The translations under genes and the position numbers were made by a program. A DNA stretch of 64,000 nt, from positions 124,001 through 188,000 of the forward strand of contig NZ_BMRN01000010.1 of the NCBI RefSeq assembly GCF_014648655.1, written 5' to 3'. Numbering within the stretch: the stretch's first letter is position 1; each line of letters begins with the position of its first letter. Under the pieces are notes generated by a model, which worked only from the letters and a program-made list of their open reading frames with translations, searched no databases and was not told the DNA's origin. Positions 8,100 to 16,398 of this stretch are shown piece by piece. Origin of the DNA: Streptomyces atratus (lineage in GTDB: Bacteria > Actinomycetota > Actinomycetes > Streptomycetales > Streptomycetaceae).

Positions 8100-10424
8100 T
8101 CAGCCCCTCTCCGAGGTGCCACGGCCCTGGGGGGACGTGGGCGGCAGCGGGTCGGTACGGGAGACCTGGGCCTCCGGGTAGGCCGCATGGCCAGGCGCGA
8201 CAGGAGGTGCGGGGACCTCGTCGATCGTTTCGGCGTGCTCGATACGGCAGGCGCACACCTTGTATTCGGGGATCTTGGAGCGGGGGTCGAGGGCGTCGAT
8301 GGTCAGGGCGTTGGCCGAGGTGGGGACGGGCCAGTGGTACGGGATGAAGACGGTGTCGGGGCGGATCGCCTCGGTGACCAGGGCGGGGAAGACCTCGCTG
8401 CCGCGCCGGGTGACGACGCGGACCGGTTCGCCGTTGCGGAAGCCGTGGGAGGGGTGGAGTTCGGCCCAGGGGCGCGGGGTCTGTTCGACGAGGCCGCCGA
8501 GCCGGCGGGTCTGGTTGCCGGAGAGGAAGTGGGCGACGGTACGCCCGGTGGTCAGCGACATGGGGTGCTGGTCGTCGTACGGGTCCATCGGCGGGTGCCA
8601 CTCGACGACCTGCAGATGGATCTTGCCGTCGGGATGGTAGGTCTTCCCGTCCTCGAAGAGGCGGGGGGTGCCGGGGTGGTCGGTGGAGGGGCAGGGCCAG
8701 ACGATCCCGCCGGTCTCCTCCAGCCGTTCGTAGGTGATGCCGTAGTAGTCGTTGACGGTGCCGGCGGAAGCGGTCCGCAGTTCGTCGAAGACCTCGCGGG
8801 AGTCGGCGAAGGCGAATTTGTCGCCCGCACCCAGGCGCTTGGCGAGTTCGCACATCACCCAGGTGTCGGTCCGTACGCCGGGGGGCGGGTCCTGGGCCTT
8901 GTTGTGCTTGACCACCCGGGCCTCGGCGTTGGCCATCACCCCTTCGTCCTCGGCCCAGGTGGTGACGGGGAAGACGACATGTGCGTTGGCAGCGGTCTCG
9001 GAAAGGAAGAAATCGAATTGGGCATGGAACTCTGTGGCGTCGTACCCCTCCTTGACCACCCCGTAGTTGGGAAGGGAGACGAAGGGGTTGTTGCAGATGC
9101 CGATCAGTCCGCGGATCTCGCGGCGCTGCATCTGCCAGACCATTTCCATCATCGAGGTGCCTGCGGGTGGGAGCTCGGACTCCTCGATGCCCCAGATCTC
9201 GCAGATCTGTCTGCGGTGCTCCTCGTTCATGATCGAGCGGCCGCCGGGAAGGAGGTCGGCTTTCTGGCCGTGCTCGCGGCCGCCCTGCCCGTTGCCCTGG
9301 CCGGTGAGGGTGCCGTAACCGGCACCGGGCTTGCCGATGTGGCCGGTGGCGGTGCAGAGGTTGATCACGCTGAGGCAGTTCTCGACGCCCTGCGAGTGGT
9401 GCTCGATGCCGCGGGCGTGCCAGGCCATGGCCTTGGGGGCGCGGGCGAAGGCGCGGGCGACCTGGACGATCTGCTGGGCGGGGATGCCGCAGATCTCGGC
9501 GGCCCGGGACGGCGGGTACTCGCCGGCCTTGGCCTTCACCTCCTCCCAGCCGGTGGTGTGGGCGGCGAGATAGGCTTCGTCGGTCAGGCCCTCCTCGATG
9601 ACCACATTCAGTACGGAGTTGAAGAACGCCGAGTCGGTGCCGGGCTTGAGCGCGACATGGATGTCGGCCGTGCGGGCGATCGCGGTCTGGCGCGGGTCGA
9701 CGACGATCAGGCTTGCGCCGCGGTCCCGGGCTCCCCACACGTACTGGGTCATCACGGGGAAGCACTCGCCGACGTTGGAGCCTGCGATCAGCAGGCAGTC
9801 GGTGAGCAGCATGTCGGAGAAGGGGTTGCCGGCCCGGTCGATACCGAAAGCGAGTTTGTTGGCGCCCGCGGCGCTGACCATGCAGAGCCGGCCGTTGTAG
9901 TCGACATGCCGGGACTTGAGGGCGACCCGGGCGAATTTGCCGACCAGATAGGTCTTTTCGGAGAAGAGGCTGGCGCCGCCCAGGAGCCCGAAGGCGTCGT
10001 TCCCGTAACTCTGCTGGATGCGCTTGATCTCGGAGGCGGTGAAGTCGAGTGCCTGGTCCCAGGAGACCTCGCGGAAGTCCTCGTCGCGGGAGCGGCGCAG
10101 GAGCGGCGCGGTGAGCCGGTCGGGGTGGTTGACCTGCTGATACGCGTTGATGCCCTTGGGGCACAGTCGCATCCGGTTGATGTCGTGGTTGCGGGGTTCG
10201 ACGCCGAAGACCTTGCCTCCACGGTCGACGCGCAGATACATCCCGCACTGGACCCCGCAGAAGCAGCAGTGGGTGGGGACGAGCGTCTCGCCCTCCTGGT
10301 CGGCGTGCCACCGGTCGGCGGGGATACCTCCCGCGTCCCGGAAGGCCCGGGTGCCGGGCGGAGCGAGGGAGAGGTCGAGAGGGACGGCCGTACGGGGGTC
10401 GGCTGCTCGCGGATCCGAGGTCAC
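8100..10424 (-). CDS. Molybdopterin oxidoreductase, Nas/Nap-like catalytic subunit
   Basis: 774 residues. An N-terminal [4Fe-4S] site (HCCFCGVQCGMYLRV ... RLCPKG, about 57-105) precedes the molybdopterin domains. The probable molybdenum ligand is the Cys of NGRLCMVSA (about residue 177), as in nitrate reductases of the Nas/Nap branch, not selenocysteine. C-terminal molydop-binding domain: TTGRTVAHFLSGNQTRR. There is no Tat signal, so it should be cytoplasmic. GTG start at 10424 overlaps the upstream stop (GTGA). Substrate is open: nitrate, formate or a sulfur compound are all possible. Confidence 0.85.
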   Translation of the reverse strand: MTSDPRAADPRTAVPLDLSLAPPGTRAFRDAGGIPADRWHADQEGETLVPTHCCFCGVQCGMYLRVDRGGKVFGVEPRNHDINRMRLCPKGINAYQQVNHPDRLTAPLLRRSRDEDFREVSWDQALDFTASEIKRIQQSYGNDAFGLLGGASLFSEKTYLVGKFARVALKSRHVDYNGRLCMVSAAGANKLAFGIDRAGNPFSDMLLTDCLLIAGSNVGECFPVMTQYVWGARDRGASLIVVDPRQTAIARTADIHVALKPGTDSAFFNSVLNVVIEEGLTDEAYLAAHTTGWEEVKAKAGEYPPSRAAEICGIPAQQIVQVARAFARAPKAMAWHARGIEHHSQGVENCLSVINLCTATGHIGKPGAGYGTLTGQGNGQGGREHGQKADLLPGGRSIMNEEHRRQICEIWGIEESELPPAGTSMMEMVWQMQRREIRGLIGICNNPFVSLPNYGVVKEGYDATEFHAQFDFFLSETAANAHVVFPVTTWAEDEGVMANAEARVVKHNKAQDPPPGVRTDTWVMCELAKRLGAGDKFAFADSREVFDELRTASAGTVNDYYGITYERLEETGGIVWPCPSTDHPGTPRLFEDGKTYHPDGKIHLQVVEWHPPMDPYDDQHPMSLTTGRTVAHFLSGNQTRRLGGLVEQTPRPWAELHPSHGFRNGEPVRVVTRRGSEVFPALVTEAIRPDTVFIPYHWPVPTSANALTIDALDPRSKIPEYKVCACRIEHAETIDEVPAPPVAPGHAAYPEAQVSRTDPLPPTSPQGRGTSERG

Positions 10425-11548
10425 TTGAAGCCCTTCTTCACCTGGGAGAGGTAGGCGCTGCCGCGCAGCACCCGCTTGCAGCGCGGGCAGTATTCGGCCC
10501 ACTCGTCGAAGCCGAGGCCGAGGTCGCGCATGGTGCCGCGGAGGTTCTCGACGTACGGCCCGGTATCGATGGGCTCCTCGCAGCGGCGGCAGCCGAAGAC
10601 CTCCTGGTTCTGCCGGGCGGTGTATTTGAACAGCTGCATGCCGACTGCGGCCGGGCGCTGGACGATGTGGAAGAACTTCCCGAACGGGATGTAGATGAGG
10701 GTGAAGACCACCGACATCATGTGGAGGATCGCCAGGAATTCGTATCCCCCGCCGTGCAGGAAGATCGACGAGAAGGTGAGCAGCAGACCTGTCACGGAGA
10801 TGACGATCAGGGCGATCAGCGGCACCAGGTCGTAGGCGAAGCGCTGGCCGGTGATGGCGCCCCGGTCCTTCATCCGCCGCCAGAAGAAGTACGAGGCGCC
10901 GGGGATGACAAGCACGGCGGCGATGTCCAGGCCGTGGAACATCAGCCAGCCCAGGATGTCCAGGGAATCGAAGCCGATGATCTTGAAGCCCCAGATGCGC
11001 ATCTCGTAGCCGGGGCCCGAGCCGGAACCGGAGGTGAAGGTGAACCAGCCCCAGGTCAGCGGGAAGGTGATCAGGGAGGCGAGGATGCAGCCCCAGAAGA
11101 TCAGTTGGTGGGCGGCCCAGCGGGCGTAGGAGCGGGCGCCGAGGAATTTCTGGAAGCCCAGATAGGTGGCGATCATCCTGGGCAGGGCGGTGGGGGCCTG
11201 GCGGAAGTTGGCCACGGAGAAGAAGGTCCGCCACCCCTGCTTGAACAGGCGCCGGGCACCGGGCGCGGAAACCCAGACCGTGTAGCGGTAGGCGACGCCG
11301 AAGGCCAGGAAGACGGTGGCGACGGCGTACGGAAGAAGGGCGGAGTCGAAGTTTTCCAGAAGCCGGCTGCCGAACACGATCGCGAGGATCAGCAGGGCGG
11401 AGACGATGACGCCGGCCGCGGTCGCGCGGGCGGTGACGGACCGGGGCGCGGCGGCCCCGGGGGGCGGCGGGGCGGCGGGCACTCCGGCAAAGTCAGCGCG
11501 TGCACCAGGAGCGGGCTGGGCGGCGGAGACGTCTGGTGGCTCGGTCAC
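10421..11548 (-). CDS. Membrane subunit with C-terminal cysteine pairs (cytochrome-b/NarI-like)
   Basis: First gene of the redox operon, 375 residues. A Pro/Ala-rich start is followed by about six hydrophobic segments with conserved histidines (WAAHQLIFWG, FHGLDIAAVL, LHMMSVVFTLIYIPFGKFFH), compatible with a heme-b quinone subunit such as NarI or HdrE. The cytosolic tail has CRRC (about 318) and CPRC (about 356), probably a metal site. It would anchor the molybdopterin/ferredoxin/Rieske proteins. Heme ligation is inferred only. Confidence 0.7.
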   Translation of the reverse strand: MTEPPDVSAAQPAPGARADFAGVPAAPPPPGAAAPRSVTARATAAGVIVSALLILAIVFGSRLLENFDSALLPYAVATVFLAFGVAYRYTVWVSAPGARRLFKQGWRTFFSVANFRQAPTALPRMIATYLGFQKFLGARSYARWAAHQLIFWGCILASLITFPLTWGWFTFTSGSGSGPGYEMRIWGFKIIGFDSLDILGWLMFHGLDIAAVLVIPGASYFFWRRMKDRGAITGQRFAYDLVPLIALIVISVTGLLLTFSSIFLHGGGYEFLAILHMMSVVFTLIYIPFGKFFHIVQRPAAVGMQLFKYTARQNQEVFGCRRCEEPIDTGPYVENLRGTMRDLGLGFDEWAEYCPRCKRVLRGSAYLSQVKKGFK

Positions 11549-11614
11549 CCCGTCACCGTAGGGTCACACGGGGTGATTGGTCCTGTTTTGCGGCTCTGCG
11601 GGGTGAGCCCGTTC

Positions 11615-11641
11615 GCCCGACCGGCTCGAAGCCAGTCGGGC
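11615..11641 (-). terminator. Hairpin downstream of pflA
   Basis: 12-base stem GCCCGACCGGCT / AGCCAGTCGGGC with one mismatch and a 3-base loop CGA, between the pflA stop and the redox operon. No T-run. Confidence 0.6.
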
Positions 11642-11654
11642 GGCTCGCAGTGCG

Positions 11655-12485
11655 TCAGACGGCCCGCAGTCCGTGGGACGTGAAGATCTCGCAAGCCAAG
11701 GCGGTCTGCTCGGGGGTGGGTGACGGGGTGTCGTGCAGGGTGAAGGACTTGCCCAGCGCCTGCCACTTCGCCTCGCCGAGTTTGTGGAAGGGGAGGACAT
11801 CGACACGGGAGACATTGCCGAGGGAGGCGGCGAACGAAGCGACACCGTCGACGTTGGCCGGATCGTCGGTCAGTCCCGGCACCAGTACGAAGCGGACGTG
11901 CACCTCTTTGCCGAGGTCGGCGAGGCGGCGGGCGAAGTCCAGGGTCGGCTCCAGCGGCCGGCCGGTGACCTTGCGGTATGTGGCTCGGTCCCAGGACTTG
12001 ATGTCGAGCAGGACCAGATCGACGTCGCGCAGCAGTGCGTCGGTGGCGCGGGCGCCCAGGAAGCCGGAGGTGTCCAGGGCGGTGTGCAGCCCCAGCCCGT
12101 GCTTGAAGCGGTGGAAGAGCTCACCGGCGAAGACCGGCTGCAGCAGTGGTTCGCCGCCGCTGATGGTGGCGCCGCCGCCCGCGGCCCGGATGAACGTCGT
12201 GCACTTGCCCGCTTCGGCGACGAGGTCGTCCACCGACATCCGGGTGCCGCTGCGCATCCGCAGGGTGTCGATGTTGTGGCAGTAGAGGCAAGTCAGTGGA
12301 CAGCCGGCCAGGAAGGCGACGAAGCGGGTGCCCGGGCCGTCGATGCCCGTCGACAGGTCCCAGGAGTGGACCGCTCCGGAGACCGGCCGACGGGTGGCCG
12401 CACCCGCCGGAGTGACGGAGGTGCCGATGTTGTCCATGTCGCCGGCGTTGTCGATGTTGTCGATGTTGTCGAGGAGTGTGGCCAT
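11655..12485 (-). CDS. pflA: Pyruvate formate-lyase activating enzyme
   Basis: Radical SAM enzyme that makes the glycyl radical on PflB. 276 residues. The cluster motif is CPLTCLYC (CxxxCxxC) at about residue 59, followed by SGGEPLLQP for SAM binding. The N-terminal 30 residues are unusual: a DNIDNIDN...DNIG repeat encoded by a TGTCGATGT-like repeat. ATG start at 12485 behind AGGAGG. It lies 133 bases downstream of pflB on the same strand. Confidence 0.92.
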   Translation of the reverse strand: MATLLDNIDNIDNAGDMDNIGTSVTPAGAATRRPVSGAVHSWDLSTGIDGPGTRFVAFLAGCPLTCLYCHNIDTLRMRSGTRMSVDDLVAEAGKCTTFIRAAGGGATISGGEPLLQPVFAGELFHRFKHGLGLHTALDTSGFLGARATDALLRDVDLVLLDIKSWDRATYRKVTGRPLEPTLDFARRLADLGKEVHVRFVLVPGLTDDPANVDGVASFAASLGNVSRVDVLPFHKLGEAKWQALGKSFTLHDTPSPTPEQTALACEIFTSHGLRAV

Positions 12486-12618
12486 GGCAGGGCCTCCTGT
12501 GCAGGCGGGGCGTTCGGTGGCCGGGCGCGACGGGCGCGGAGCGCGCGGCGCCGGGGCCCTACGGGGGATGGGCTCCCGACGCCGCGCGGTTCAGGGGGCT
12601 CGGAGCGATCGGGGAGGA

Positions 12619-14877
12619 TCAGAGCGAGCCGTGGAAGGTGCGGTTGATGACGTCGAGCTGCTGCTCGCGGGTCAGCCGCACGAAGTTGACCGCGTATCCG
12701 GAGACCCGGATGGTCAGCTGCGGGTAGCGCTCCGGGTGCTCCATGGCGTCTTCCAGAGTCGCCTTGTCGAGCACGTTGACGTTCATGTGGAAGCCGTCGC
12801 TCGCCATGAATCCGTCCAGCACGCCGGCGAGGTTCTGGATCCGCTCCTCGGGGGTGCGGCCGAGTGCGTCCGGCGTGATGGTGTTGGTCAGCGAGATGCC
12901 GTCCTCGGCGTCGTCGTACGGCAGCTTGGCGACCGACAGGGCGGAGGCGATGTAGCCGTGCTCGTCGCGCCCGTTCATCGGGTTGGCACCCGGGGCGAAC
13001 GGGGCGCCGGAGCGGCGGCCGTCCGGGGTGTTGCCGGTCTTCTTGCCGTAGACGACGTTGGAGGTGATGGTCAGCACCGACTGAGTGTGCACCGCGCCCC
13101 GGTACGTCGCGTGCTTGCGGACCTTCTCCATGAAGTCGTGGACGATGCCGCGGGCAAGGGCGTCGGCACGGTCGTCGTTGTTGCCGTACGCAGGGTAGTC
13201 GCCCTCGATCTCGTAGTCCGTCGCGAGACCCGTCTCGTCCCGGATCACCCTGACCCGGGCGTGCTTGATGGCCGAGAGCGAGTCGGCGGCGACCGACAGA
13301 CCTGCGATGCCGCAGGCCATGGTGCGCAGGATCTCCTGGTCGTGGAGGGCCATCTCCAGGCGCTCGTACGCGTACTTGTCATGCATGTAGTGGATGACAT
13401 TGAGCGCGTGCACATACGTCCTGGCCAGCCAGTCGAGCATCGCGTCGTACCGCTGGGCGACAGTCGCGTGGTCGAGGTACTCGTCGGTGACCGGCTCGAA
13501 GCCGCTCACCACGAGCTTGCCCGTCCTCTCGTCACGGCCGCCGTTGATCGCGTACAGCAGCGCCTTGGCGACGTTCACACGGGCGCCGAAGAACTGCATC
13601 TGCCTGCCCACCGCCATCGCGGAGACGCAGCAGGCGATCGCCGTGTCGTCTCCGTACTTCGGGCGCATCAGCTCGTCCGACTCGAACTGGAGCGCCGAGG
13701 TGTCGATGGCGGCCTTCGAGGCGAACTCCTTGAATCCGGAGGGGAGTCGCTGCGACCAGAAGACCGTGAGGTTCGGCTCGGGGGCCGGGCCCAGGTTGTA
13801 GAGGGTCTGCAGGGCCCGGAAGGTCGTACGGGAGACGAGCGGGCGGCCGTCCTCACCGATGCCGGCCATCGACCAGGTGACCCAGGTCGGGTCGCCGGAG
13901 TACAGCTCGTTGTACTCCGGGGTGCGCAGGAAGCGGACGATACGGAGCTTGATGACGAAGTCGTCGATGAACTCCTGTGCCCGCTCCTCCGTGATGAGTC
14001 CGCGCTCGATGTCGCGCTGGAGGTAGACGTCGAGGAAGTTGTCGATGCGGCCGATCGACATGGCCGCGCCGTTCTGCTCCTTCACGGCACCGAGGTAGCC
14101 GAAGTACAGCCACTGCACGGCCTCACGACCGGTACGGGCGGGCCCCGATATGTCGTGGCCGTACGACATCGCCATCGCCTTGAGCTCCTTCAGGGCCTTG
14201 ATCTGCTCGGCGATCTCCTCACGGTCCCTGATGACGTGCTCGGTCGGCCACTGCTCGCCGAGGGCGGCCCTGCCGTCCTCCTTGGCCGCGATCAGCCGGT
14301 CGACGCCGTAGAGGGCGACGCGGCGGTAGTCGCCGATGATGCGGCCGCGGCCGTAGGCGTCCGGCAGTCCGGTGATGATGCCGGAGGTGCGGCAGGCTCG
14401 GATTTCGGGTGTGTACGCGTCGAAGACGCCCTCGTTGTGAGTCTTGCGGAGACGGGTGTAGATCTCCCTGACCTCGGGGTCGGCCTCGTAGCCGTACGCG
14501 TTCAGAGCACCCTCGACCATCCGCCAGCCCCCGTTCGGCATGATGGCTCGCCTGAGTGGGGCATCGGTCTGGAGCCCGACGATCAAATCGCGGTCGGCGT
14601 CGATGTACCCCGGCTCGAAGGCATCGATCCGGGACGGGGTCTTCACGTCCACGTCGTGGATGCCGCGGGCGATCTCGTCCGGGAACATCGAGAGGAGCTT
14701 CTCCCAGACCGCGGTGGTCCTGGCAGTGGGGCCGGTGAGGAAGGAACTGTCGCCCTCGTACGGGGTGTAGTTCTGCTGGACGAAGTCACGGACGTCGATC
14801 GCGTCGCGCCACAGCCCGCCCCTGAAACCGTCCCAGGCCCCGCTGTCCGTCGTCGCCTCTGCCGCAGTCGCCGTCAT
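12619..14877 (-). CDS. pflB: Formate C-acetyltransferase (pyruvate formate-lyase)
   Basis: Converts pyruvate and CoA to acetyl-CoA and formate by radical chemistry. 752 residues, normal for PflB. Both catalytic signatures are intact: the adjacent cysteines in IACCVSAMAVG (about residue 411) and the glycyl-radical loop RVSGYAVNF near the C-terminus. ATG start at 14877 with GGAAGG upstream. PFL is destroyed by oxygen and belongs to fermenters, so a complete copy with its activator in a streptomycete is notable. A Rex operator lies about 190 bases upstream. Confidence 0.96.
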   Translation of the reverse strand: MTATAAEATTDSGAWDGFRGGLWRDAIDVRDFVQQNYTPYEGDSSFLTGPTARTTAVWEKLLSMFPDEIARGIHDVDVKTPSRIDAFEPGYIDADRDLIVGLQTDAPLRRAIMPNGGWRMVEGALNAYGYEADPEVREIYTRLRKTHNEGVFDAYTPEIRACRTSGIITGLPDAYGRGRIIGDYRRVALYGVDRLIAAKEDGRAALGEQWPTEHVIRDREEIAEQIKALKELKAMAMSYGHDISGPARTGREAVQWLYFGYLGAVKEQNGAAMSIGRIDNFLDVYLQRDIERGLITEERAQEFIDDFVIKLRIVRFLRTPEYNELYSGDPTWVTWSMAGIGEDGRPLVSRTTFRALQTLYNLGPAPEPNLTVFWSQRLPSGFKEFASKAAIDTSALQFESDELMRPKYGDDTAIACCVSAMAVGRQMQFFGARVNVAKALLYAINGGRDERTGKLVVSGFEPVTDEYLDHATVAQRYDAMLDWLARTYVHALNVIHYMHDKYAYERLEMALHDQEILRTMACGIAGLSVAADSLSAIKHARVRVIRDETGLATDYEIEGDYPAYGNNDDRADALARGIVHDFMEKVRKHATYRGAVHTQSVLTITSNVVYGKKTGNTPDGRRSGAPFAPGANPMNGRDEHGYIASALSVAKLPYDDAEDGISLTNTITPDALGRTPEERIQNLAGVLDGFMASDGFHMNVNVLDKATLEDAMEHPERYPQLTIRVSGYAVNFVRLTREQQLDVINRTFHGSL

Positions 14878-15062
14878 GGCCCGCACCTTCCGAGATCGTC
14901 CGTGCGCCTCATTGCCGCTGCGTCCATTGCACTCCCGATTTCCGCAGTCCCGGGCCCGCAATGGTCCCTGTCGAAGGGCCCAAGGTCCCGTCAGATAACG
15001 GATCTGACCCGGCATCACCCTGCTGACCTGCGATTTCTCCGAGGACTTTGGACCCTCGTTCG

Positions 15063-15082
15063 CTTGTGAATACTTTCACAAG
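15063..15082. promoter_or_regulatory. Rex (NADH/NAD+ sensor) operator between pflB and ltrA
   Basis: CTTGTGAA-TACT-TTCACAAG, a perfect 8-base inverted repeat. It agrees with the Streptomyces Rex operator TGTGAACNNNTTCACA at all fixed positions except one (T instead of C). It is 186 bases upstream of pflB and 83 upstream of the ltrA-type start, so it could serve either; PFL genes are Rex targets in other Gram-positive bacteria. Confidence 0.82.
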
Positions 15083-15164
15083 AATTTTCCGATGCACGCC
15101 CGACTCGCGCCCGGGGCGCGCCCCCCCTGGGCGCCGCCGATCCTCGTCTGGTGTGCTGGTCCCC

Positions 15165-16337
15165 ATGCCTGGAATGACCGCCCGCAGCCGCGCCGAGAGA
15201 CATCGCGCTTCGACCCCGCTGGAACTCTTCTTCGACCTCTGCTTCGTCGTCGCCGTGGCGCAGGCCGGCGGGCGGCTGCTGCATGCCGTCGCCGAGGGCC
15301 ACGCCGCCACCGGAATCGTCAGCTACGCGGCTGTCTTCTTCGCGATCTGGTGGGCCTGGGTCAACTTCACCTGGTTCGCCTCGGCCTACGACACCGACGA
15401 CCCGCTGTACCGCGTAGTCACGTTCGTCCAGATCACCGGTGTGCTCATCTTCGCCGCCGGGGTGCCGCGCGCCTTCGACGCGGGCGACTGGACGATCGGC
15501 GTCGTCGGCTACGTCGTGATGCGGCTCGCCCTCACCAGCCAGTGGCTGCGCGCCGCGTACTGTACCCGGGGCGCAGAGCGGCGCGTCGCGCTGCGGTACG
15601 CCGTCGGGATCACCGTGGTGCAGCTGGGCTGGATCGCCATGCTGCTGCTGACCGACGACACGGGCGGAGCGCGTGCGGCCGTCTTCGCCGTGCTCGTGCT
15701 CGCCGAGATGTCCGTTCCGGCGATCGCCGAGCGCGACCGCCCGACGAGCTGGCATCCGCGCCATATCGGTGAGCGGTACGGCCTGTTCACGATCATCGTG
15801 CTGGGCGAGACGATCGCGGCGGCCACGGTCGCGGTCCAGGAGGCGTTGGACGAACACCGAGCGTTCGGTGAGCTGCTGCCGATCGCCGTGGGCGGGCTGC
15901 TGATCGTCTTCTCCGCCTGGTGGATCTATTTCGCCGTGCCGATCCATGACTACCTCCGAGGCAGCAGGGAAGCGTTCATCTGGGGATACGGGCACTACCT
16001 GATCTTCGGCTCCGCGGCGGCGATCGGCGCGGGCATCGAGGTCGCGGTGGAGGAGGCCGTGGGCAAGGCCCACGTCTCGGACACGGTGGCCGCCGCCGCG
16101 GTGACCGTGCCCTCCGCACTCTTCCTGCTGACGGTGTGGGCGCTGCACGCCCGCCACTTCAAACGCGATCTCGCGGAGCAACTGTCGCTCCCTGTGGCCG
16201 CGCTGGCCATTCTGGCCTGTACGTTCGCCGGGGAGTGGGCGGTGCTCGCGGCCGGCCTGGTGGCGGCGGCGACCGTGATCGTGGAGGTGGCGCTGTCCCG
16301 ACGGCCCGCTGTGAGGGATGAGCACACGGGGCGGTGA
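15165..16337 (+). CDS. Low temperature requirement protein A (LtrA) family membrane protein
   Basis: 390 residues, about ten hydrophobic segments. Recognised by STPLELFFDLCFVVAVAQ at the N-terminus, the WWAWVNFTWFASAYDTDD segment, and HPRHIGERYGLFTIIVLGE in the middle, all typical of the LtrA family. The frame is open to 15048, but the stretch before 15165 is arginine/proline-rich and overlaps the pflB promoter region; ATG 15165 or 15174 is preferred. Biochemical role unknown. Confidence 0.8.
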   Translation: MPGMTARSRAERHRASTPLELFFDLCFVVAVAQAGGRLLHAVAEGHAATGIVSYAAVFFAIWWAWVNFTWFASAYDTDDPLYRVVTFVQITGVLIFAAGVPRAFDAGDWTIGVVGYVVMRLALTSQWLRAAYCTRGAERRVALRYAVGITVVQLGWIAMLLLTDDTGGARAAVFAVLVLAEMSVPAIAERDRPTSWHPRHIGERYGLFTIIVLGETIAAATVAVQEALDEHRAFGELLPIAVGGLLIVFSAWWIYFAVPIHDYLRGSREAFIWGYGHYLIFGSAAAIGAGIEVAVEEAVGKAHVSDTVAAAAVTVPSALFLLTVWALHARHFKRDLAEQLSLPVAALAILACTFAGEWAVLAAGLVAAATVIVEVALSRRPAVRDEHTGR

Positions 16338-16398
16338 GCGATGAGTCGTGAGTGGCAAATCGTGAGTGGTGAGTGGTGAGTCCAGTGAGGAGCACGCA

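Noticed and set aside
7998..10454. 818-residue plus-strand open frame
   Set aside because: Antisense to the molybdopterin oxidoreductase, no domain, composition typical of a shadow frame.
8100..11234. 1044-residue version of the molybdopterin oxidoreductase
   Set aside because: The N-terminal 270 residues overlap the membrane subunit in another frame; the GTG at 10424 gives a family-like start.
12328..15069. 913-residue plus-strand open frame
   Set aside because: Antisense to pflB, with Asp/Val/Arg-rich composition and no motif.
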